Shown here piece by piece: positions 1 through 7,371 of a stretch of 64,000 bases of DNA. The notes beneath the pieces were generated by a model. The model had not been told where the DNA came from. It ran no database searches and worked only from the letters and a program-made list of their open reading frames with translations. The DNA is from Streptomyces sp. CC53. Lineage in GTDB: Bacteria; Actinomycetota; Actinomycetes; Streptomycetales; Streptomycetaceae. Numbering within the stretch: the first letter of the stretch is position 1; the number at the start of each line of letters is the position of its first letter. Made by a program: the position numbers and the translations under genes. The stretch lies in assembly GCF_001865245.1 (NCBI RefSeq), contig NZ_MKXB01000189.1, forward strand, positions 79,457 to 143,456, written 5' to 3'.

Positions 1-1
1 T

Positions 2-835
2 GCGGAGTGGTCGATCGACGGCTGCGACGACTTCTGCCTACCCGATTGCGAGGAACATGATCCGCACGACGCCGTGGAGTCGTATGCCAAGGCCAACCCC
101 GGACTGGGTGTGCGTATATCGGTGGAGCAGGTTGAGTCGCTGCGGCGCTCGATGGGCCCGACGGTATTCGCGCGGGAGATTCTGAGCGTCGGCGATTGGC
201 CGACCGACGCCGATGACGAGTGGCGCATCATCGGTCGCGAGCACTGGATGGCGCGGACGGACGAGAACTCCGTTCTAGAAGACCCCTTCGTCCTTGGCGT
301 AGACACCGCCCCCGACGGCTCGTACTCGTGCATCGTCGCGGCTGGCCGGAACGAAGAGGGCCAGCCGCATGTCGAGATCACCGGCGCTTCTTTGACGGAT
401 CCCCAGGCCGTGGACCACAGGCCCGATATTCGTTGGGTCGTCCCACGTGTCTTGGCGATCTGGAAGGCGAACAAGCCGAAGGCCGTGGTCATCGACAAGG
501 CCGGTCAGGCGGGGGCGTTTATCGAGCCCCTGGAGGCCGCTGGCGTCAAGGTGATTTCTCCGTTGACGCGCGAGTACGCGCAGGCATGCGGCGAGTTCTA
601 TTCGGCTGTCGTCCCGCGAGCGGGTAAGGAGCCGGACCTCGCGCACCTGGATCAGCCGCCCCTGACGAACGCGGTCGCTGGCGCCGAGAAGCGGGATCTC
701 CACGACTCCTGGGCGTGGTCGAAGCGCAACTCCGCCACTGACATCACCCCCCTGGTCGCCGCGACGCTCGCGCTCTGGGGCGTCAAGAAATGCGGCTTGA
801 AGAAGCGGGCACGAGCGAAGGCCATCTGGAGGTGA
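2..835 (+). CDS. Phage terminase large subunit, C-terminal part (5' truncated by window)
   Basis: The reading frame is open from base 2 with no start, so only the last 277 or so residues are present. This is the tail of the ATPase region plus the RNase H-like nuclease domain that cuts concatemeric DNA during packaging. A conserved ANPGLG segment occurs near the beginning. Nuclease-type acidic motifs follow: an Asp in LGVDTAPDGS, an Asp in VVIDKAG and a C-terminal RDLHDSWAW. The portal gene follows after one tiny ORF, the usual packaging order. The family call is firm from motifs and context; the ATPase half must lie upstream of the window. Confidence 0.9.
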   Translation, partial: AEWSIDGCDDFCLPDCEEHDPHDAVESYAKANPGLGVRISVEQVESLRRSMGPTVFAREILSVGDWPTDADDEWRIIGREHWMARTDENSVLEDPFVLGVDTAPDGSYSCIVAAGRNEEGQPHVEITGASLTDPQAVDHRPDIRWVVPRVLAIWKANKPKAVVIDKAGQAGAFIEPLEAAGVKVISPLTREYAQACGEFYSAVVPRAGKEPDLAHLDQPPLTNAVAGAEKRDLHDSWAWSKRNSATDITPLVAATLALWGVKKCGLKKRARAKAIWR

Positions 836-840
836 GCGCC

Positions 841-978
841 GTGGGAAAGATCGCGCGAGCTCTGCTCACCGGCCTCGCAGCCGTTCTGTACGCCGTCGGC
901 TACGCCTCCCGGAAGGTGCGCAACGCACCCGCCTGGATCGCTGCCGCGTTCCGTCTCGGTTGGGAGGACGCGGCATGA
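841..978 (+). CDS. Small hypothetical phage protein (45 aa) between terminase and portal
   Basis: The GTG at 841 is preceded by a good Shine-Dalgarno, GGAGG at 828-832. An alternative GTG at 832 would overlap the terminase stop. The stop overlaps the portal ATG in an ATGA arrangement, so translation is probably coupled. The product is basic at the N-terminus with one hydrophobic stretch (about residues 6-18) and a second amphipathic stretch. No function is recognised. It is kept because of its position, RBS and overlap. Confidence 0.55.
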   Translation: MGKIARALLTGLAAVLYAVGYASRKVRNAPAWIAAAFRLGWEDAA

Positions 979-2558
979 GTCTTCTCGACAGGGTCAAGGG
1001 CATACAGTCTCAGGGGCGGAAGGCGTGGTCCGAGCCCCCGTTCTGGTCGCTGGATCGGCTGCACTTCGTTGACGCCAATTTTGGCAACAAGGAAGTCATT
1101 GAGAACGACTTCGTCGGCTACATTCAGGGTGCTTTCAAGCGGAACGGCGCGGTCTTCGCCTGCATGTCTGCCCGGCAGATGGTGTTCGCTGAGGCCCGCT
1201 TCCTGTGGAGGCGGTTCAGCAACGGCCGGCCGGGCGATCTGTTCTTCTCGCAGGAGCTCACGCTGCTGGAGAACCCCTGGCCGGGCGGCACGACCAGCGA
1301 CCTGCTGGCCAGGATGCTCCAGGACGCGGATCTCGCCGGCAACGCCTTCCTCACTACGGTCGACGACCGCGGTCGGTACGGCCTGGCCTCCGAGGGCGGC
1401 CCCGGCCGGCGCATCGTGCGGATGCGCCCGGACTACGTCGAGCTCATCCTCGGCTCCCGCAGTGGTGATCTTCGAGCGCTCGACACGAAGGTCATCCTCT
1501 ACCGCTACAAGCCGCCGGGCCAGGACAGCACGGCCGTGGATCTGCTGCCTGAAGAGGTAGCCCACTTCTCCCCGATACCCGACCCCGAAGTCCGCTTCCG
1601 CGGCATGAGCTGGCTCACGCCAGTGATTCGTGAGATCCAGGCGGACTCTGCTGCGACGACGCACAAGAAGAACTTCTTCGAGAACGCCGCGGTGCCGAAC
1701 CTGGCGGTCAAGTTCGATCGGGAGACCGAAGAGGACGAGGCCGAGGAGTTCATAGAGACCTTCAATCAGGAGCACCGGGGCGCGCTCAACGCGTACAAGA
1801 CCCTGTTCCTGATGGGCGGTGCCGATGTTACGCCGCTGACGGCGGACTTTCGGCAGTTGGAGTTCAGCCGCACGGTGGGTAAGGGCGAGTCGCGGATCGC
1901 TGCCGCGGCCGGCGTGCCGCCATCGTGGGTCGGGTTCTCGGAGGGCATGCAGGGTTCGGCTCTCAACGCGGGCAACTTCGCTGCGGCCAGGCGACGCTAC
2001 GCGGATGCCACGATCCGGCCGCTGTGGGAGATGGTGGCGCCGGTTCTTCAGCGGCTGCTCAAGGCGCCGGCTGGCGCGTCGTTGTGGTACGACGACCGGG
2101 ACATCTCCTTCCTGCGCGAGGACAGCAAGGACCGCGCAGAGATCTTCCGTACTGACGTGGCCTCGATCGCGTCCGGGATTATGGCGGGTTTTCAGACCGA
2201 TGCGATGGTCAAGGCGGCGCGTGATCACGACGTGTCGGAGCTGCTGGGTCAGCACACCGGTCTGGTGTCCGTGCAGATGCAGTCGACGGGCGTCCCGGAC
2301 GAAGAGGTGGACAAGGCTCGCGTTGCCGCGGAGCTCATGGCGGCCCAGGCCGATGTCATCGTCACGCTCGCCTGGCCGAAGGGGCCGTTCACCGAGGAGT
2401 CGGCTATCGCCGCCGTTCAGGCCGGCGATCTGAGTCTTCTCGTGGTGTCCGACAGGCCGCATCCGTCTGCGGCTCCGCCTGGTCCGCCGCCGTCCGACGA
2501 CGGCGACGAGGTCGAGGCCGAGGACGACGAAGAAGAGCAAGAAGATCAACGTGAGTGA
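975..2558 (+). CDS. Phage portal protein (HK97/SPP1-like)
   Basis: This 527-residue protein has the length and pattern of the phage portal family: a dodecameric ring at one capsid vertex that passes DNA and docks the terminase. The sequence shows the usual ordering: an N-terminal region with NGAVFACMSARQ, a central EVAHFSPIP..RGMSWLTPV segment, then GESRIAAAAGVPPSWVG before the C-terminal clip and crown. The C-terminus is acidic (runs of Glu/Asp). ATG at 975 is preferred over TTG at 960 because GGGAGG sits 7 bases upstream and the ATG overlaps the previous stop. Confidence 0.93.
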   Translation: MSLLDRVKGIQSQGRKAWSEPPFWSLDRLHFVDANFGNKEVIENDFVGYIQGAFKRNGAVFACMSARQMVFAEARFLWRRFSNGRPGDLFFSQELTLLENPWPGGTTSDLLARMLQDADLAGNAFLTTVDDRGRYGLASEGGPGRRIVRMRPDYVELILGSRSGDLRALDTKVILYRYKPPGQDSTAVDLLPEEVAHFSPIPDPEVRFRGMSWLTPVIREIQADSAATTHKKNFFENAAVPNLAVKFDRETEEDEAEEFIETFNQEHRGALNAYKTLFLMGGADVTPLTADFRQLEFSRTVGKGESRIAAAAGVPPSWVGFSEGMQGSALNAGNFAAARRRYADATIRPLWEMVAPVLQRLLKAPAGASLWYDDRDISFLREDSKDRAEIFRTDVASIASGIMAGFQTDAMVKAARDHDVSELLGQHTGLVSVQMQSTGVPDEEVDKARVAAELMAAQADVIVTLAWPKGPFTEESAIAAVQAGDLSLLVVSDRPHPSAAPPGPPPSDDGDEVEAEDDEEEQEDQRE

Positions 2559-2605
2559 CCCGCGCTCCAGCCTGACACCAACGACGAGCCGGGAGGCGGT
2601 CAGTC

Positions 2606-3751
2606 ATGCACAAGAAGGCGCTCCGGCGCGTTGAGATCAAGAATGCCGACAGGGGTGAGATCGCGGCCGTGTTCTCGACGTTCGACGTCGTCGACCACGA
2701 CGGGGACGTGACACGGCGGTCGGCATTCCAGGATGGGGCTCCGGTCCTCATCTCGGCGTTCAATCACGCCAGTTGGGAAGGCGCGCTCCCGGTCGGCAAG
2801 GGCGTGATCCGAGTCACCGAGAAGGAAGCCGTCCTGGATGGTCAGTTCTTCATGAACACCACCCACGGGCGGGACACCTTCGAGACGGTCAAGGAGGCCG
2901 GGGAGCTTCAGGAGTTCTCCTACGGCTTCACGATCACGGATTCGGAGCCTGGCGAGGTCGAGGGCAAGAGCGTCCGCGTCATCAAGGGCGTCAAGGTGAC
3001 CGAGGTGTCGCCGGTCCTCATGGGCGCTGGTATCGGGACCCGCACTCTGGCCCTGAAGGGCCACAAGCAGGACGGAAGCCTGATGGACGACGACGAGAAG
3101 AGCGCCGTGATCCCCGCCATCAGGCGCGCGATCCCGGCACACGAGACCGAGACCGTAACCCGCTCCTGGAACTCGGCGGCCACGACGAAGGCCCTGCCGG
3201 AGCAGGCCCGCCCGTCGGAGCTGCGGACGGTGTACGCCTGGGTCGACCCGGACGGGGACCCGGAGATGAAGTCCAGCTACCAGTTTCCGCACCACCACGG
3301 CGTGGGCGGGCCGGCCAACCTGCGCGCGTGCCTCCAGGGCATCGCGACGCTCAACGGCGCCAGCGGCGACCTCGGCATTCCCGAGGAAGACCGCGAAGCC
3401 GTGTACAAGCATCTGTCGGCGCATCTGCTCGACGCCGACAGGGAACCGCCCAAGCTGCGTACAGCTGAGGGCGCCAAGGGCAGGAAGAGGTTCAACGACG
3501 AGGCCATCGAGGTGATGGCCGGCGTCGCACACCTCATTGATCGCGCAACGGAAGTCGTGGCTCTCCGGGCGCAGAAGGGCCGGGGCATGTCTCCCGCCAC
3601 CGCCGACCTCTTGTCGTGGCTTGAGGGCGATCTGGTGCGGCTGAAGTCCCTGCTGGAAACCCCCGTGGACGAGGACAAGCCGGATGAGCCGAGCGATGAC
3701 GATATCGCTTCGACGGTCCTGGCGGCCCTCGCGCGGGTGAACGGACTGTAG
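2606..3751 (+). CDS. HK97 family prohead protease (with C-terminal extension)
   Basis: Residues about 15-155 match the S78 prohead protease fold, which trims the capsid scaffold during maturation. The catalytic His is probably in the FNHAS segment and the catalytic Ser in the EFSYGF segment. The protein is 381 residues, roughly twice a minimal protease. The extra C-terminal part (about residues 200-381) is hydrophilic, includes a segment around FPHHHGVGGPANLRAC, and ends in a Lys/Glu/Asp-rich helical region that could act as scaffold; that role is inference. RBS GGGAGG precedes the ATG, and the capsid gene follows 46 bases after the stop. Confidence 0.9.
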   Translation: MHKKALRRVEIKNADRGEIAAVFSTFDVVDHDGDVTRRSAFQDGAPVLISAFNHASWEGALPVGKGVIRVTEKEAVLDGQFFMNTTHGRDTFETVKEAGELQEFSYGFTITDSEPGEVEGKSVRVIKGVKVTEVSPVLMGAGIGTRTLALKGHKQDGSLMDDDEKSAVIPAIRRAIPAHETETVTRSWNSAATTKALPEQARPSELRTVYAWVDPDGDPEMKSSYQFPHHHGVGGPANLRACLQGIATLNGASGDLGIPEEDREAVYKHLSAHLLDADREPPKLRTAEGAKGRKRFNDEAIEVMAGVAHLIDRATEVVALRAQKGRGMSPATADLLSWLEGDLVRLKSLLETPVDEDKPDEPSDDDIASTVLAALARVNGL

Positions 3752-3797
3752 GCGAATCGTTCCGCCTTCTCACAACTGAATATGGAGTGCCACGACG

Positions 3798-5054
3798 ATG
3801 TACAACGACGATCGGGTTGCCGAGTTTCCTGCGCTGAAGGACGCGCAGTCCAAGCTCGACGCCAAGCGGAAGTCGCTGGCCGACGTCCTCTCCGAGGCCG
3901 GCCCCGAATACGATATGTCGAAGGTCAAGTCTCTGGCCGGCGACACCCACGCCAAGGTCGCCGAGATCGGCAAGATGAACGCCGAGATCGACGAGTGCAA
4001 GAAGAAGGTCGACGAGCTGCTGGTCGTCGCGCGCGCCGCTGCGGCAGCGAAGAAGGACGAGGTCGGCTCCGAGTCCGGAGACGGCGCCCGCGAGGAGGGC
4101 AGCCGCGAGCGCAAGGACGGTAGCCCGTTCAACCTGGGCGACACCTTCACGAAGTCGAAGGCGTTCAAGGAGTACCACCGTGGCACCAGCCCGGTCGCCA
4201 GCCTGGACGTCACCCTCAAGACGCTCTTCCAGACGACCGCCGGTTGGGACTCGGAAGACCTGCGCACCGGCCGTGTCGAGCTGACGCCGACCCGACCCGC
4301 CCCGCATGTCGTCCAGTTCCTCCCCCAGACCACGACCTCGATGTCGAACGTCGTGTACATGGAGGAGACGACCTTCACGAATGCCGCGGCGGAGATCGCT
4401 GAGGGTGGCACGTACCCCGAGGCGGCACTCGCCCTCACCGAGCGGCAGGAGCCGGTCCGCAAGGTCGCCGTCTTCCTCCCGGTCACGGACGAGCAGTTCG
4501 AGGACGAGCCGCGTGCCCGCGACTACGTCAACAACCGCCTGCCCTTCATGATCCGCCAGCGCCTGGACTCCCAGGTCCTGGTCGGCAACGGCACCGCCCC
4601 GAACCTCCGGGGCACCGAGAACGTCACCGGTATCCAGACGCAGGCCCTCGGCGCGGACTCGATCCCGGACGCCATCTACAAGGCGGCCCGGAAGATCCGC
4701 GACGACGGCTTCGCGGAGCCGAGCGTGGTGTTCATCCGGCCGTCGAAGTGGGAGTCGGTGCGGCTCCTGAAGACCGCGGACGGCGTCTACATCTGGGGTC
4801 ACCCGTCGATGCCGGGCCCGTTCACGATCTGGGGCATCCCGGTCGTGGAGACGACCGCGGTCACGGAGACCAAGGCAGTTCTCGGCGACTACGCCAACTT
4901 CTCCGAGCTGGCGATGCGCCGCGGCATGGACGTCCAGGTGTCCAACTCGCACAGCACCTTCTTCGCTGAGGGCAAGCTCGCGATCCGTGCCGACATCCGG
5001 GCGGCCATGATCCATTACCGCCCGAAGGCTTTTGCCGAGGTGACCGGGCTCTAG
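3798..5054 (+). CDS. Major capsid protein (HK97 gp5 type)
   Basis: This 418-residue protein sits directly after the protease. The first 110 or so residues are highly charged and coiled-coil-like, as expected of a delta domain removed by the protease. The rest is the HK97 capsid fold, with segments such as VVQFLPQTTTSMSNVVYMEE, FLPVTDEQFEDEP and the late NGTAPNLRG and SKWESVRLLK motifs that are typical of actinophage capsid proteins. It forms the icosahedral shell. The next gene starts 121 bases downstream. Confidence 0.93.
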   Translation: MYNDDRVAEFPALKDAQSKLDAKRKSLADVLSEAGPEYDMSKVKSLAGDTHAKVAEIGKMNAEIDECKKKVDELLVVARAAAAAKKDEVGSESGDGAREEGSRERKDGSPFNLGDTFTKSKAFKEYHRGTSPVASLDVTLKTLFQTTAGWDSEDLRTGRVELTPTRPAPHVVQFLPQTTTSMSNVVYMEETTFTNAAAEIAEGGTYPEAALALTERQEPVRKVAVFLPVTDEQFEDEPRARDYVNNRLPFMIRQRLDSQVLVGNGTAPNLRGTENVTGIQTQALGADSIPDAIYKAARKIRDDGFAEPSVVFIRPSKWESVRLLKTADGVYIWGHPSMPGPFTIWGIPVVETTAVTETKAVLGDYANFSELAMRRGMDVQVSNSHSTFFAEGKLAIRADIRAAMIHYRPKAFAEVTGL

Positions 5055-5175
5055 ATCATCTTCCAGCTGGGGGTTCGCCAAGCGAGGCGACGTAAGGGCG
5101 ACAGGTCGTCCCTGTACCGCCCCCTCCCTCTCGGGCCAAGTACGCGGCTCGTGAAGCCTTTTGAGAGGACACTCC

Positions 5176-5751
5176 ATGTCTTTCAACCAGTTCGTTAACG
5201 GGCGTCAGCCCGGCTCGCGGTCGCGGGTGATGAGCTACAGCGTCGGGTCGCCCGCGCTGGGCACAACGACCGCGGTTCATGCTGCGGTCACCGATGACGG
5301 CACCGAGCAGACGATCACCACTGCCATCACCAATCCCGACGTTCCTCGCGTCGTTACCGCCACTGCTGGAGGCACAGCTGGTGACATCGGTGCGATTCAG
5401 GTCACCGTCAACGGCACGGACATCCACGGCAACACGATCTCCGAGGTGCTGCCGGCGTTCACCGTCGACACCGCGGGGACGGTCACCGGCACCAAGGCGT
5501 TCAAGACCGTGACCAGCATCGTGATCCCGGCGCACGACGGCACCGGGGCGACGACCGCGGTCGGCGTCGGTGCCGCGCTCGGCCTTCCGGTGAAGCTGGA
5601 CCGCGACACGGTCGTGGCGGCCTTCCTGGATGGGGTCCGCGAGTCGACCAGGCCGACGGTGACGTTCTCGTCTTCGGCGGTCGAGTCGAACAAGGTGACG
5701 CTGTCCAGCGCCCTGGACGGCAACGCGGTGATCGTCGACTACTACACGTAA
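5176..5751 (+). CDS. Putative head decoration/structural protein
   Basis: This 191-residue, Thr/Val/Ala-rich protein looks all-beta. Position directly after the major capsid suggests a capsid decoration or head-stabilising protein, but no family motif is recognised. The ATG at 5176 has AGAGGAC 6-12 bases upstream; the TTG at 5161 is rejected because it lacks an RBS. The C-terminal half contains TVTFSSSAVESNKVTLSS, a repeated beta-strand pattern. The preceding 121-base gap contains an imperfect hairpin around 5096-5117 that could trim capsid transcripts. Confidence 0.6.
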   Translation: MSFNQFVNGRQPGSRSRVMSYSVGSPALGTTTAVHAAVTDDGTEQTITTAITNPDVPRVVTATAGGTAGDIGAIQVTVNGTDIHGNTISEVLPAFTVDTAGTVTGTKAFKTVTSIVIPAHDGTGATTAVGVGAALGLPVKLDRDTVVAAFLDGVRESTRPTVTFSSSAVESNKVTLSSALDGNAVIVDYYT

Positions 5752-5765
5752 GCAGGGGTGACGAG

Positions 5766-6044
5766 ATGAGTGACACCATGAAGATCGACGCCCGCTGGTA
5801 CCTCACCGAGGACCAGTCCCGCGTCGTGCCTGAGGCGCACCCGGAGGCCCGCTGGCTGCACTGGATCCCCGGCGATGTGGTGTCGCTCGAAGAGGCGGAG
5901 CGCCTCGGCGCGGTCAAGGCCGAAGCCGAGGCGCCCGCCGCTCCGCCGCGACGTAAGCCCGGCCGGCCTCCGGCAACCAAGGCGCGAGTCCCGGCGGAGA
6001 ACAAGGGTCGCAGCGGTTTCCGCAGCGCGAACGTCGAAGGGTGA
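5766..6044 (+). CDS. Hypothetical phage head protein (92 aa)
   Basis: The N-terminal half has several aromatic residues (ARWYLTEDQ, EARWLHWIPGD) and the C-terminal half is basic and Pro/Ala/Lys-rich (RRKPGRPPATKAR). The basic tail resembles an AT-hook-like or nucleic-acid-binding extension, but in a head-gene position it may simply be a flexible linker. The ATG at 5766 lies 14 bases after the previous stop with GGGGTGA upstream. No named family is recognised. Confidence 0.55.
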   Translation: MSDTMKIDARWYLTEDQSRVVPEAHPEARWLHWIPGDVVSLEEAERLGAVKAEAEAPAAPPRRKPGRPPATKARVPAENKGRSGFRSANVEG

Positions 6045-6051
6045 GTGACCG

Positions 6052-6438
6052 ATGGCCAACAACATCAGGCAGGCCGTCGGCCGCTCGCACACGGTGCTTG
6101 CGTCGGCCGCGCGCACAGCGACTCCCGACACGGAGGAGCTGGAGGTCCCGGCCGGCGCGAAGTTCGGCGTCTTCGTCCTGGACGCCACCGCGGCGGCGGA
6201 TACGCCGTCGGTCACGATGAAGATCGAGGGCGTGGACCGCACATCGGGCAAGGTGTGGCTGCTCCTGGAGGACGCTGCCGTGACTGGTGTGGCGACGAGC
6301 ACGCTGAAGATCGGCCCTGGGCTTACCGCGGCGGCCAACGAGGTCGCCAATGACTTCCTTCCCCCGGTAATCCGGATCACCTGCACGCACGCTGATGCGG
6401 ACAGCATCACCTACTCGGTAGGAGCGCACTTCTCATGA
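6052..6438 (+). CDS. Putative phage structural protein (128 aa)
   Basis: A small beta-rich protein with alternating Val/Thr and polar residues. It begins 7 bases after the previous stop with GTGAGTG as a modest RBS, and its TGA overlaps the next ATG (ATGA at 6435-6438). That arrangement implies translational coupling within the head operon. A role as a decoration or head-tail protein is inferred only from location. Confidence 0.55.
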   Translation: MANNIRQAVGRSHTVLASAARTATPDTEELEVPAGAKFGVFVLDATAAADTPSVTMKIEGVDRTSGKVWLLLEDAAVTGVATSTLKIGPGLTAAANEVANDFLPPVIRITCTHADADSITYSVGAHFS

Positions 6439-6797
6439 GTGCGGCAGGTGCTGGCGTTGGCGCTTTCAACGCGATGGTGAAGACCGGCGTGCCGATCCTG
6501 CGCCCTGAGCAGCGGTGGGAGTGCCCGAACTGCGAGCTGAAGCAGGTGACGCACGAGGCGAAGCCGCATACGCGGTTTCATCCGTGCCGCGGCTTGAAGG
6601 GTCTTGCGGCTCCCATGGTCCCGGCCGGCACGAAGTGCAAGGTCGAGGCTGTGGAGCGCGAGGACTACGTCGGCAAGGAGCTCGTCACGGTTGATGGCGA
6701 GAGCCGGCCGATTATGCGGGTTGAGACGACCCGGGACGATGGAAATGACGTGGCGGTGTTCGCACCCTGTGCAACCGCTGGAGGAGGTGCGAACTAA
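6435..6797 (+). CDS. Zinc-ribbon-like phage protein (120 aa)
   Basis: Residues around 30-50 contain a CPNC knuckle followed by HTRFHPC, and a further Cys occurs in TKCKVE. These are consistent with a single zinc-binding ribbon; metal binding is inferred. The ORF overlaps the previous gene by ATGA and is followed immediately by the next ATG. Function is unknown. A second Cys-rich small protein occurs later at 22012, so two such proteins bracket the head and tail modules. Confidence 0.6.
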   Translation: MSAAGAGVGAFNAMVKTGVPILRPEQRWECPNCELKQVTHEAKPHTRFHPCRGLKGLAAPMVPAGTKCKVEAVEREDYVGKELVTVDGESRPIMRVETTRDDGNDVAVFAPCATAGGGAN

Positions 6798-7295
6798 ATG
6801 GCCTGGACTGACAGTCGGATGTTCCTTGAGTTCATCCGCATCAACTCTCTGAAGGATCCCGACGCAACGGCGCCGACGGGCTACGGAAACCTTCAGGCAG
6901 ACAACCTGAAGGCGGCACTCTTCAACAATTCTGTAACCCCGGATAGGGATGCGGCGGTTGGAGATACGGGCTATAACACCGGTACCTGGCTGGTGGCGAA
7001 CGAAGTCGATGATGGTACGAACTGGGACGCGGGCGGTGAGCCGGTGACCGGCGGAGCCATTACCGATCAGGGGTCTGGTGTGGTGCAGTTCGACGCTACC
7101 GATACGCCGCAAGGCGGCGCTTCGACCACGCTGTCGGATGTGCATGGCTGCCTGGTGTACGACGACGACATCACTGGCGGCACAGTAGCTGATCAGGGTA
7201 TTTCGTACCATTATTTTGGCGGGGCACAATCCGTTACCTCAGGGACATTCACAGTTGTCTGGCATAGTAACGGATTGTTCCGGATCACCGTGTAA
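6798..7295 (+). CDS. Putative phage structural protein (165 aa)
   Basis: A 165-residue acidic, Gly/Asp/Thr-rich protein that probably forms beta sheets. It starts immediately after the TAA of the zinc-ribbon-like gene, with AGGAGGTG a few bases upstream inside that gene's end. Segments such as WLVANEVDDGTNW and VQFDATDTPQ look like those of phage head-fibre or tail-associated proteins, but no specific family is recognised. Confidence 0.55.
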   Translation: MAWTDSRMFLEFIRINSLKDPDATAPTGYGNLQADNLKAALFNNSVTPDRDAAVGDTGYNTGTWLVANEVDDGTNWDAGGEPVTGGAITDQGSGVVQFDATDTPQGGASTTLSDVHGCLVYDDDITGGTVADQGISYHYFGGAQSVTSGTFTVVWHSNGLFRITV

Positions 7296-7371
7296 TCGTC
7301 GACCCTGCCCGTCTCCGTGCCGCCGCCGAGTACCTGGAGGGCGGCTAGGCCGGTAGCGCGGAGGGGTGGGC

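Noticed and set aside
900..2549. Long antisense frame opposite the portal gene (549 codons)
   Set aside because: Arg/His-rich, no RBS, and exactly opposite a clear portal protein; a by-product of GC-biased third positions.
3534..5186. Long antisense frame opposite protease and capsid genes (550 codons)
   Set aside because: Composition and codon positions fit a shadow of the capsid gene.
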